Of a DNA stretch of 10,253 bases, positions 1 to 5,961 are shown piece by piece. This stretch comes from Candidatus Heimdallarchaeota archaeon LC_2 (GTDB lineage Archaea; Asgardarchaeota; Heimdallarchaeia; Heimdallarchaeales; Kariarchaeaceae): the NCBI GenBank assembly GCA_001940725.1, contig MDVR01000097.1, forward strand, positions 1 through 10,253, given 5' to 3'. Under the pieces are notes generated by a model that saw nothing but the letters and a program-made list of their open reading frames with translations, ran no database searches and had not been told where the DNA came from. Every line of letters begins with the position of its first letter. The stretch's first letter is position 1. The translations under genes were made by a program, and so were the position numbers.

Positions 1-62
1 AGTGCAGAAGGAAGTTGCATTATAAAAGTTGCATAAAATAACTTTCTAAGTCCTATATTCAT
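1..62 (-). CDS. N-terminal fragment of an unknown protein, cut by the window edge
   Basis: An ATG at 62-60 opens a minus-strand frame that runs to the window edge without a stop (20 codons, beginning MNIGLRKLFYATF). It starts 38 bases after the stop of the radical SAM gene, in the same direction, and a GAGG lies about 10 bases before the ATG, so it could be the next operon gene. The visible part is short, with basic residues followed by a hydrophobic stretch, which could be a signal or first membrane segment. Function cannot be told. An open frame this short could also arise by chance. Confidence 0.4.
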   Translation of the reverse strand, partial: MNIGLRKLFYATFIMQLPSA

Positions 63-100
63 TAACGTATCCTCACGAAAGCGATTGATCGCAATAAATT

Positions 101-1183
101 CTAAACAAACTGTGGGGTAATAATATCATCACTGTTTATTATATCTGTAATAATGATTTGCTGATCACGATAAAAACAATAGGGGCATTTTGAAGTATCA
201 AATGATTCAATAGGACCATCGTATATTTTAGCAACATCTTTCCAGTGACCAACTCTCCAATCTGGGTGAAAGTATCCATGGAATAAAGATAATGTAGAAC
301 ATTGATAAACATACCCATCAGCATTAATAAATGGCTTCATGTATTTTTGCCAGCATTGAGGGGGTGTATCAGTATCCTTTGATTGTGAAAAACTAGTAGA
401 TGGAAACTTTGTTAGAATTTTAGGTAATTCAGTTTTTGCCCATTTTACTTGATCTTGACTGTAACAATTGGGAACAACTCGTAAATATTTTAATCCCAAA
501 TGATCCACAACTTTTGAAGCTCTTTGTAGTTGATCTAACATTGTTTCAATATAATCGGGCATGAGTCCAAGTTCAATAATCCCATCACCTTTAAAGACAT
601 CTTGTGTTGGCAGATTACCTTGACTGACAACGATACTTGATCCAGTCATTTCGGGAAATCTACTTGGATCTAAATCAAAATAAGAATCATCTTTATCAAA
701 TTCAATTCCTGCAAGAGAGATCCGCATCCAATCTAATGTTTTTAATGCATCTTCATCAATTTTATTTAATCTTAATCCATTAGTGATCATACCAATTCCA
801 AGTTCCTGTTCTTTGATATAAAATATCAATTCTTCAAGATCAGGATAAACAGTTGGATCTCCACCACCAGTAATTTCTACTGATTTCAATCCTAATTTTT
901 TATAAATATTAACAATTTCTTTTGCTTCATTAATTGGAATCTCTTGTAGAGTGTTTTGGTCTTTTCTGTATTTAGTACTACAAAAACTACAGTCAAGATT
1001 ACATCTATTTGTTGGTGCTAGATGAATAGTTATTGGTCGTATTTTTTTCTCATCCCAAATTTCATTCAACCGATCCCTGTGATGAAATAGTCTAGCATTT
1101 GTTGATGCTATTTGGTTCATCATCTTCTCTGGGTTTTCATAATCAAGTTCGTTTGGTTGTAATTCTTTTGTTTTAGTTGCCAT
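101..1183 (-). CDS. Radical SAM enzyme with SPASM-like C-terminal cysteines
   Basis: This 360-residue protein carries the radical SAM cluster motif CxxxCxxC (C61, C65, C68), which binds the 4Fe-4S cluster that cleaves S-adenosylmethionine. It is followed by the SAM-contact motif GGGDP (106-110) and a TNGL strand (about 134-137). A C-terminal group (C277, C295, C333, C336, the last two as CPYC) resembles the SPASM/twitch extensions that hold an auxiliary Fe-S cluster in enzymes modifying peptides, sugars or cofactors. An additional cysteine, C240, lies before it. The start is supported by GAGG eight bases before the ATG. The gene lies 9 bases after a SAM methyltransferase and is probably co-transcribed with it from the TATA box near 1820. 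The substrate is unknown. The family call is firm; a sugar or peptide substrate is inference. Confidence 0.9.
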   Translation of the reverse strand: MATKTKELQPNELDYENPEKMMNQIASTNARLFHHRDRLNEIWDEKKIRPITIHLAPTNRCNLDCSFCSTKYRKDQNTLQEIPINEAKEIVNIYKKLGLKSVEITGGGDPTVYPDLEELIFYIKEQELGIGMITNGLRLNKIDEDALKTLDWMRISLAGIEFDKDDSYFDLDPSRFPEMTGSSIVVSQGNLPTQDVFKGDGIIELGLMPDYIETMLDQLQRASKVVDHLGLKYLRVVPNCYSQDQVKWAKTELPKILTKFPSTSFSQSKDTDTPPQCWQKYMKPFINADGYVYQCSTLSLFHGYFHPDWRVGHWKDVAKIYDGPIESFDTSKCPYCFYRDQQIIITDIINSDDIITPQFV

Positions 1184-1192
1184 TGTAATGCC

Positions 1193-1795
1193 TCATGTGT
1201 TTTTATGATAAACTCGTGCTAGTACACCTTCGCTATCAAATATACCTGGATTCTCATCAAATATATGTATTTGATTATAATTGTGGTCAGTGAATACTTT
1301 TTCCCACCATTCTTTAGTATGACATTGAACGTGAGTAGTATCATTTCTTGATATTTCAAAAACATATGGTTCACCCTCAATTGCACTAACTGGAATCCTA
1401 ACAACTAGTAACGGTATTTGAGAAATTTCTAAGAACTTATTGATTTCTGCAACTGATGGAACGTGTTCCAGAACATCAAGAAAGAGAACTGCATTGAAAT
1501 CTTGTGTTAATAAATTCACATTGAAATATTCCAATTCTTCTTTCAATCCATAATGTTCTTGTCCATAGGATATAGCCCAATAAGAAACATCAGTGCCTTT
1601 GATGTCGGTTACACCGCCTTTTTTTAATTCTTTAATTAAGCCCCCCGTTGCACAACCAAAATCTAATACTCGCATACCATTATCTAGTGCGAGTGTGCGA
1701 ATCAATGCATCTGCAAGAATAGAAAACTTTCTTTCCCTATAATCCTCATAATTGGATATTTTTGAGTTGATAAAATATCCTTCCTCAAATGTCAT
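1193..1795 (-). CDS. Class I SAM-dependent methyltransferase
   Basis: This 200-residue single-domain Rossmann-fold methyltransferase has motif I at LDFGCATGGL (44-53). The acidic residue ending strand 2 is D69 (GTDVS), and the motif after strand 4 is FLDVLEHV (105-112), a pattern common in small-molecule and glycan O- or N-methyltransferases. The length is typical of a minimal class I enzyme with no added substrate domain. It is the first gene of a two-gene unit with the downstream radical SAM enzyme, which suggests both act on one product. No ribosome site precedes the ATG, but a TATA-like box is centred about 28 bases upstream, so the message is probably leaderless. The acceptor substrate cannot be read from the sequence. 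Confidence 0.85.
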   Translation of the reverse strand: MTFEEGYFINSKISNYEDYRERKFSILADALIRTLALDNGMRVLDFGCATGGLIKELKKGGVTDIKGTDVSYWAISYGQEHYGLKEELEYFNVNLLTQDFNAVLFLDVLEHVPSVAEINKFLEISQIPLLVVRIPVSAIEGEPYVFEISRNDTTHVQCHTKEWWEKVFTDHNYNQIHIFDENPGIFDSEGVLARVYHKNT

Positions 1796-1815
1796 ATGAT
1801 TTTGAATATTTTTAC

Positions 1816-1828
1816 TTTAATATAAAAC
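1816..1828 (-). promoter_or_regulatory. TATA-like box of the methyltransferase/radical SAM operon
   Basis: Read on the minus strand this is TTTTATATTAAAG. Its centre lies about 28 bases before the A of the methyltransferase ATG at 1795, the spacing expected if archaeal transcription starts at the ATG (leaderless). A short inverted repeat, GGGT-TT-ACCC (1831-1840), sits just upstream of the box where the BRE or a repressor would bind; this last point is speculative. Confidence 0.55.
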
Positions 1829-1872
1829 TGGGGTTTACCCGAATATGTGTTCAGCAAATAATAATGTGTGAA

Positions 1873-1912
1873 TTACCATGACCTGAAGGACGTGGCTTCT
1901 TGCTTCAGCAAA
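1873..1912 (-). mobile_element. Possible remnant of an IS200/IS605 right end (TnpB tail)
   Basis: On the plus strand 1876-1895 folds as CCATGACC-TGAA-GGACGTGG, an 8-bp stem with one mismatch and one wobble pair around a CTTCAGG-type loop (minus strand). Hairpins of this kind are typical of the right ends of IS200/IS605-family elements, where they overlap the end of tnpB. Read on the minus strand, the same bases give a short frame ending in KQEATSFRSW and TAA at 1875-1873, which resembles TnpB tails. The frame is closed by a stop 14 codons upstream, so no transposase gene survives. TTCAGCAAA occurs twice around it (1850-1858, 1904-1912). The call rests on remembered family resemblance, not on a search. 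Confidence 0.4.
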
Positions 1913-1948
1913 AAATCTTACCACTCGTAATCTCAGTAAATCATTATA

Positions 1949-1957
1949 TTTATATTA
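1949..1957 (+). promoter_or_regulatory. TATA-like box of the plus-strand membrane gene
   Basis: The sequence TTTATATTA is centred about 29 bases before the ATG at 1982, giving a leader of zero to a few bases. A weak AAAGG lies about nine bases before the ATG. Together with the box near 1820 it makes 1796-1981 a divergent promoter region. Confidence 0.5.
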
Positions 1958-1981
1958 AATAAACTAAATAAAGGCGTACTC

Positions 1982-2371
1982 ATGAAAAAGAATAAATTAT
2001 TAAATTTTGGAAATCGTCAATTTGTACGTTATGGTTGGGGCTATCAAAAATTCATTGCAGTTATTGGAATGATCAATACAACAGCATATATTGTCACTGC
2101 ATTAGCTGTTTCTAATTTAGTTGAATTTACGTGGGAATTAATAATAATTTTATTTATAGGATCGTTTGTGACAATGATATTGCTAATTTTTATGTTAAGC
2201 AAAGCAGGTGTACTTCAAAATGAAACGATACAGACGTTTAATGAGAGACAAAGTAAATTATGGAAAAAACAAATAACATTCCAATCTGCTTTAACTGCAC
2301 AATTTATAAAAATGGATGAAGATAAACTCGATGAATACGTAGATGAATTATACCAAGATCTGTTTCGCTAA
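1982..2371 (+). CDS. Unknown protein with two membrane segments
   Basis: This is the only plus-strand gene that can be supported in the window. The 129-residue product begins with a basic stretch (MKKNKLLNFGNRQ). Two hydrophobic segments follow at about 24-45 and 51-72, separated by a short loop. A charged, probably helical C-terminal tail of about 57 residues (80-129) is rich in Q, K, D and E. The positive N-terminus suggests both ends face the cytoplasm. It has a TATA-like box 29 bases upstream and ends 4 bases from the oppositely directed gene at 2376. No known family is recognised. A short two-helix membrane protein could be a regulator of a membrane complex or a virion protein of a spindle-shaped virus; neither is shown. 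Confidence 0.75.
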   Translation: MKKNKLLNFGNRQFVRYGWGYQKFIAVIGMINTTAYIVTALAVSNLVEFTWELIIILFIGSFVTMILLIFMLSKAGVLQNETIQTFNERQSKLWKKQITFQSALTAQFIKMDEDKLDEYVDELYQDLFR

Positions 2372-2375
2372 TAAT

Positions 2376-2738
2376 TTATTTCTTTTTACTTCTTTTTCTA
2401 CTTTGTGTTCCTGCGGCAAAGAAACCAGTTGCATAAGCAAGAAGTAGGAATAATGCATAGAAAACTAAGCCCCACTGGAGATTTCCATTTGGAGTTTCAC
2501 CATAGACCAACCAGTTACCTATTACAATAGTTGAGCCTGCACCCACTACCAATATTACCCCAAGTAAAAGATAAACTATAGAAAAAGCACCTACACCTAG
2601 TGATACTTTTCCAACAGTTTTTGCTCTGGGATTGTTGTTGTACATTAAAACAGCCGCAATAATAGTAATAAAAAATGCGAGTCCTATAATGTATATATTT
2701 TCCATAATATATGTATTCAGATCTGTTGCCATCGACAT
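2376..2738 (-). CDS. Unknown protein with three membrane segments
   Basis: This 120-residue hydrophobic protein has three predicted membrane segments at about 14-32, 45-66 and 88-109. A basic loop (NNNPRAKTVGK, about 34-44) separates the first two, and the protein ends in a strongly basic tail (SRKRSKKK). By the positive-inside rule the loop and tail face the cytoplasm, and the N-terminus and the polar stretch around 78-88 face out. The ATG at 2738 has no clear ribosome site but has a TATA-like box 26-27 bases upstream, so it probably has its own leaderless transcript despite lying 57 bases after a same-strand gene. No family is recognised. Its neighbours are also small membrane proteins, so a shared membrane complex or envelope is possible. 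Confidence 0.75.
   Translation of the reverse strand: MSMATDLNTYIMENIYIIGLAFFITIIAAVLMYNNNPRAKTVGKVSLGVGAFSIVYLLLGVILVVGAGSTIVIGNWLVYGETPNGNLQWGLVFYALFLLLAYATGFFAAGTQSRKRSKKK
2377..2400 (+). terminator. T-rich tract, possible intrinsic archaeal terminator
   Basis: Just after the plus-strand stop at 2371 come three runs of T (TTTATTTC, TTTTTAC, TTTTTC) with no hairpin, the form expected of archaeal T-tract terminators. The tract also encodes the Lys/Arg-rich tail of the opposing gene, so the T richness may simply reflect Lys codons. Confidence 0.3.
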
Positions 2739-2760
2739 TAACTGTAATTTAGATTATAAT

Positions 2761-2768
2761 AATTTATA
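2761..2768 (-). promoter_or_regulatory. TATA-like box of the three-segment membrane gene
   Basis: On the minus strand this reads TATAAATT, centred 26-27 bases before the ATG at 2738. It matches the archaeal spacing for transcription starting at the start codon. Confidence 0.5.
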
Positions 2769-2795
2769 GTTTATTCTTTATTTAGATTTTATTTA

Positions 2796-3482
2796 TTATT
2801 TCCTGCCCCAAAATGGATTACTTTTGTGCCAGCCTTTTTTAATTGCAATAAGTGTAAATATAAATGCCCAGAACACATAAAATGTAATAATCATAACGGT
2901 ATCATTGCTTGAGAACGGATGTATACCTGCATTAAAAAATCTTTCTGCCTGAAGTCCAACTTTATCAATTCCACCGCCAATTAAATTATCCATAATGTTG
3001 ACCTCTGACGTGTGAACAAAACGATCGCCCGCTGTAGTAATAATAATGCCTATTTTCACACAAAGATAAGTTCCAAGAAAGAAATCATCATAATAGATGT
3101 CACTATCATCCCAGTAAAGATCAGTACTGGAAACTATTGCAAGTGTATCTACTAGATTTAATTTAACAGTAAAGGATTCACCATCAGTAGATTCAACTCC
3201 AAGATCAATTAATCGTGGACTTCTTTCTGATAGCTTACTCGGATCTACTTGTGCAACATCACAATCACCATCTGATGAATATGCTACTGCATGGTAAATT
3301 TCATAGGAAATAAAGTCATCTGAATTAAATTCATAGACCAACTCCTTATCTTTGTCAAATGTTGTTGCATCTCTTGATATTGATTCATCTCTTGGACCAT
3401 TCGCAAGAGGACTTGCACCAACTGTAACAGAAGATAACAAGAACAAGAGTAATATAGGAAATAATAATTTAAATGACTTCAT
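2796..3482 (-). CDS. Secreted or surface protein with signal peptide and C-terminal anchor
   Basis: The 228-residue protein starts with a typical signal peptide: MKSFK, a long Leu-rich core (about 7-19), and a possible cleavage site near VGA-SP (22-25). It ends with a single hydrophobic segment (about 195-214) followed by a short basic tail (KKGWHK...GRK), so about 170 residues should face outside, held by one anchor. The exposed part is acidic and beta-rich by pattern (alternating hydrophobic and polar residues, DDSDIYYDD near 126-133) and has just two cysteines, C74 and C141, which could form a disulfide. A TATA-like box lies about 27 bases before the ATG. No family is recognised. The form fits a cell-surface or viral envelope protein; this is inference. 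Confidence 0.8.
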   Translation of the reverse strand: MKSFKLLFPILLLFLLSSVTVGASPLANGPRDESISRDATTFDKDKELVYEFNSDDFISYEIYHAVAYSSDGDCDVAQVDPSKLSERSPRLIDLGVESTDGESFTVKLNLVDTLAIVSSTDLYWDDSDIYYDDFFLGTYLCVKIGIIITTAGDRFVHTSEVNIMDNLIGGGIDKVGLQAERFFNAGIHPFSSNDTVMIITFYVFWAFIFTLIAIKKGWHKSNPFWGRK

Positions 3483-3505
3483 ATAGTTTTTATTTTCATT
3501 TACTA

Positions 3506-3513
3506 ATTTTATA
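3506..3513 (-). promoter_or_regulatory. TATA-like box of the anchored surface-protein gene
   Basis: On the minus strand this reads TATAAAAT, centred about 27-28 bases before the ATG at 3482. An AAAGGAG at 3524-3518 lies too far (35 bases) upstream to serve that ATG as a ribosome site, which favours leaderless initiation. Confidence 0.45.
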
Positions 3514-3533
3514 GTTTCTCCTTTATTTTAATT

Positions 3534-3680
3534 TTAAAGTATGGCAAACAAAATAGATGTCACAGCTAGAAAGAAACCAGTAAGAGCCATTAGAACTAAA
3601 ACGATAAACAGTGCTTTTTCAGACCGAGTAAAATTAGAATTCAAACCTGCACAATCTTCAAGGTATTGATCTTCATACAT
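3534..3680 (-). CDS. 48-residue single-span membrane protein
   Basis: An ATG at 3680 opens a 48-codon frame ending in TAA at 3536-3534. The product has an acidic N-terminus (MYEDQYLEDC), a short polar stretch with one basic cluster (TRSEKA), and one long hydrophobic segment from about residue 24 to the end (LFIVLVLMALTGFFLAV...). It thus looks like a C-terminally anchored mini-protein. It lies 24 bases after the PIG-L gene and 51 bases before the anchored surface-protein gene, in the same direction, with a TATA-like sequence about 20-26 bases upstream. Its compositional clarity and its fit in the gap support a real gene. It is too short to be assigned to a family. Confidence 0.6.
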   Translation of the reverse strand: MYEDQYLEDCAGLNSNFTRSEKALFIVLVLMALTGFFLAVTSILFAIL

Positions 3681-3695
3681 AATTTATTCCAACTT

Positions 3696-3709
3696 AATTT
3701 ATAATTATA
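3696..3709 (-). promoter_or_regulatory. Possible TATA box overlapping the PIG-L stop
   Basis: On the minus strand TATAATTATAAATT lies 16-29 bases before the ATG of the 48-residue membrane protein and covers the stop codon of the PIG-L gene. The more upstream half (TATAATTA) has the right spacing for a leaderless start. In such AT-rich DNA this is weak evidence. Confidence 0.35.
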
Positions 3710-4343
3710 TTATGGTTTTCGTGTCAATGCTACTTAATAGCTCGAATGATTCTGCCCACTTTACATTTGCCATAACCCCTCTAATTTTAGCTAACCCACG
3801 AAAGAATAAATCAGCTTCCTTAATATAAGCTTTTCTCGACTGTGTTTCATAACAGGCAATCGCTTTTAATTTTAGATCGATATGTCTTGGTTGAAGTTCA
3901 ATGAAATGATCGTGATGTGGTTTGCGGTTATTCCATGGTATCTCGTATGCCAACACGTTAATATGTTTAAACATTCTTTTTGCCTCTTTGGCAACAACTT
4001 CATGGTCTTGATGAAGATCGTTAATACTTGGACACAATACAAGATGAGGATTGAATTCTTTCTTTATACCAAGCATGGTATCTAATATTTCCTGTCGATT
4101 GTATGAAAATGTTCTCACTTCAAAAGGACCTGAACCAACTCGCTCAACACCAAGGACTCTCATTGCTTTTAATAATTCTTTTACTAATGTCCCAGGTTCA
4201 AATCCCAACTCAACAACTGATTTATCAGCAGATGAAAATGCATAATAATAAACATCATGACCTTCCTCAACTAATCGTGCAATAGTTCCCCCTGCACCTA
4301 ATTCCCCATCATCTGTATGTGGGGCTAATACTAATACTCTCAT
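3705..4343 (-). CDS. PIG-L/LmbE-type N-deacetylase
   Basis: The 212-residue protein belongs to the PIG-L (LmbE-like) family of zinc hydrolases that remove acetyl groups from N-acetylglucosamine-type sugars in glycolipids, antibiotics and thiols. The family signature PHxDD is at 8-12 (H9, D11, D12) with the following glycine-rich helix start (GAGGT). The second zinc site is HQDHE at 111-115 (H114). H9, D12 and H114 are the expected metal ligands and D11 the expected base. The length is normal. Its ATG overlaps the stop of the zinc-ribbon gene by four bases (ATGA), so the two are translationally coupled. With the GT2 enzyme upstream, a deacetylated amino-sugar product is likely; the exact substrate is unknown. 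Confidence 0.9.
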   Translation of the reverse strand: MRVLVLAPHTDDGELGAGGTIARLVEEGHDVYYYAFSSADKSVVELGFEPGTLVKELLKAMRVLGVERVGSGPFEVRTFSYNRQEILDTMLGIKKEFNPHLVLCPSINDLHQDHEVVAKEAKRMFKHINVLAYEIPWNNRKPHHDHFIELQPRHIDLKLKAIACYETQSRKAYIKEADLFFRGLAKIRGVMANVKWAESFELLSSIDTKTII

Positions 4344-4876
4344 GTTAATAAATGCCTTTGAACTTTACCCAGTAGGCTTACTTCTCCCTTGTCGAGTTCT
4401 GTTCCTAAATTTGTTGATCCGGCTCTTAATAATCCAAGCATTGCCTCAGACCTACCCATAATACCTAATTTAATATTTATAGTAAATGCTTTAACAAAAT
4501 GATAAAAACATCTCATTAATTGCTTGTTGTGACGTTCATTATCAATATTAGGAATTGGGAATTCTTTAACAAATTCAGCCCCATCTTCAAATATTGCAGA
4601 TAGTCTATAACCACGCATAGCATCAACTCTTGTCATAGTCCATGAACATTCTTTCAATCCAATTTCTTCAAGCATATCAATAATATCTTCTTGTGATTCA
4701 TGGACTGGCACATTTGTATCTTTGTAGGGAATATCATCCATAGGAGAAAGATTGTTTATCTTATGACATTTTGTGCATTTGCAGGTTTTTGTATATACTT
4801 GTTTCCTTGGTAAACGAGAACCGCATTTCACACAGATGAGTCGTAATCCCTTTGCATCTAGTGTTTCTGATTTCAT
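4340..4876 (-). CDS. Zinc-ribbon protein of unknown function in the glycan operon
   Basis: This 178-residue protein has an N-terminal zinc ribbon, CxxC (C15, C18) then CxCxxC (C32, C34, C37), of which C15/C18/C34/C37 are the likely ligands. An acidic linker (about 45-65) and a C-terminal mixed alpha/beta domain of about 110 residues follow. The latter is positively charged in places (RVDAMRGYR near 83-91) and ends in a basic helix. No enzyme motif is visible. It overlaps the glycosyltransferase gene before it and the PIG-L gene after it by four bases each, so it is made in step with both enzymes. That placement suggests an adaptor, regulator or structural partner rather than an unrelated gene. 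No known family is recognised. Confidence 0.7.
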   Translation of the reverse strand: MKSETLDAKGLRLICVKCGSRLPRKQVYTKTCKCTKCHKINNLSPMDDIPYKDTNVPVHESQEDIIDMLEEIGLKECSWTMTRVDAMRGYRLSAIFEDGAEFVKEFPIPNIDNERHNKQLMRCFYHFVKAFTINIKLGIMGRSEAMLGLLRAGSTNLGTELDKGEVSLLGKVQRHLLT

Positions 4877-5841
4877 TTTTTCTCACTTCTTTCAATTAAA
4901 TTTATTTTCTTAAATGAAAGATAATATAAAATTCGCTTCCACTGATATGATCTTACATATTTTCTTATTACTTTTGGGTATCTCTCCTTGCGTGTAATCA
5001 TTGCTGAAAAATAGCCCCTTAATAATCCTAATGCAAATCCTATCTTTCGTTTTAAAATTAGCTTTCCTGCTCTACCAAATACATAGGGCAATGTAAATCC
5101 AATTTCATACGAACCACGACCATAATTTCTCCATTTAATTAATTGATATGGTTCTCGTAGAGAAGTGTATGAAGCAGTATCAATTGCGAATGTTTTATAT
5201 CCAATTGTTTGTGCTAGATAGAGTGGATAGGATTCCCATGCATAAAATCTAGGCAATTCAAATTCTAGTAATCTCATAATTTTCTGAGAATAGAATCTCC
5301 CCGAACCACGAACTGAACGTGGTGCTGATTTTACCCCTTCTTGCATTTGACCACCGCAAATTACAACCTCTCCATTATTTTCCATCACATCAAATACTTG
5401 ACGTAAATAATCCTCATGATAGATTGTATCTGCTCCAGATACCATTATGTATTTGGCATCGGGATAGTTCAATTGTATATTTTTCAGACCTGCATTATGT
5501 GTATCTGCTAATTCGGGCAAACCTAGGGCTGAATATCCACGATCAGGAAGCGTCACAACATAATCAGCTAAATGTTTGGCTATTTTTCCAGTGTGATCAG
5601 TAGAGCCATCATTCACCACAATAATTCCTATACTTAATTTTGAAACGTGAGCATTCCTTCTTAGGCTAGCAATAGTTTTTGTTAAACGATCCTCATTTTC
5701 TTCGTTCCTTGCTGGAATATAAATAGCAATATCAATTGGAATTTCGGGGAGTGCTGTTTGATGAAGACGTAAATCAGTCATACTAGAAGGTATTTTATTT
5801 AATATATTACGATTGATTTCTTCTTCTGTATCTTCTAACAC
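4873..5841 (-). CDS. GT2-family glycosyltransferase
   Basis: The 322-residue protein has a GT-A glycosyltransferase fold typical of family 2: opening strand IYIPARNEE (40-48), nucleotide-binding VVNDGSTD (75-82), the HNAG helix (115-118), and SGADT (135-139), where the acidic residue D138 takes the DxD metal-binding place. No convincing membrane helix is seen; the C-terminal part is rich in basic and aromatic residues and could lie on the membrane. The frame opens at GTG (5841), with the first ATG at residue 21, just before the conserved domain, so the start is uncertain. It is the first of three genes with 4-base overlaps (zinc ribbon, PIG-L) and lies directly after repeat copy 5860-5946, which probably carries its promoter. 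Confidence 0.88.
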   Translation of the reverse strand: MLEDTEEEINRNILNKIPSSMTDLRLHQTALPEIPIDIAIYIPARNEENEDRLTKTIASLRRNAHVSKLSIGIIVVNDGSTDHTGKIAKHLADYVVTLPDRGYSALGLPELADTHNAGLKNIQLNYPDAKYIMVSGADTIYHEDYLRQVFDVMENNGEVVICGGQMQEGVKSAPRSVRGSGRFYSQKIMRLLEFELPRFYAWESYPLYLAQTIGYKTFAIDTASYTSLREPYQLIKWRNYGRGSYEIGFTLPYVFGRAGKLILKRKIGFALGLLRGYFSAMITRKERYPKVIRKYVRSYQWKRILYYLSFKKINLIERSEKK

Positions 5842-5859
5842 ACGTTAATAATTTCATTG

Positions 5860-5946
5860 TTATTTATTAATTTACAGTATTACGGAATAAATAATTTACA
5901 TTGGATTTAATTAAAAGTAATATGATACCAAAGTATTCGAATCTAT
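5860..5946 (-). repeat. Intergenic repeat, copy 1 (probable shared promoter or operator)
   Basis: This 87-base stretch matches 6803-6889 at 84 of 87 positions, and its first 54 bases match 8442-8495 at 50 of 54. It fills almost the whole gap between the matrixin gene (stop at 5962) and the glycosyltransferase gene (start at 5841). The inner part holds a perfect 9-base inverted repeat, TTATTTATT (5860-5868) and AATAAATAA (5886-5894), around a 17-base spacer. Read on the minus strand the downstream arm is TATA-like and is centred about 25-27 bases before the GTG start. The strand given is that of the gene it precedes. Promoter function is inferred from position and conservation. Confidence 0.8.
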
Positions 5947-5961
5947 TTGTGTCTGAACTAT

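Noticed and set aside
81..92. GCGATTGATCGC as a terminator or operator after the radical SAM gene
   Set aside because: The stem is only four or five bases with a tiny loop, it is followed by a weak T run, and the downstream frame at 62 suggests the operon continues.
1831..1840. GGGTTTACCC as a defined operator
   Set aside because: The four-base arms with a two-base gap upstream of a TATA box are suggestive, but it occurs only once, so it is kept as a note and not a feature.
2739..2795. A fourth, degenerate copy of the intergenic repeat
   Set aside because: Shared AT-rich words such as CTGTAA and AATTTA occur, but neither the TACGG core nor the inverted arms are present.
3482..3502. Six-codon frame (MKIKTI) overlapping the start of the anchored surface-protein gene
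   Set aside because: It is too short to judge, and a TATA box at the leaderless distance from 3482 would leave it outside the message.
3882..4285. Plus-strand frames opposite the PIG-L gene
   Set aside because: They are antisense to a clearly recognised enzyme, have no promoter or ribosome site, and show no motif.
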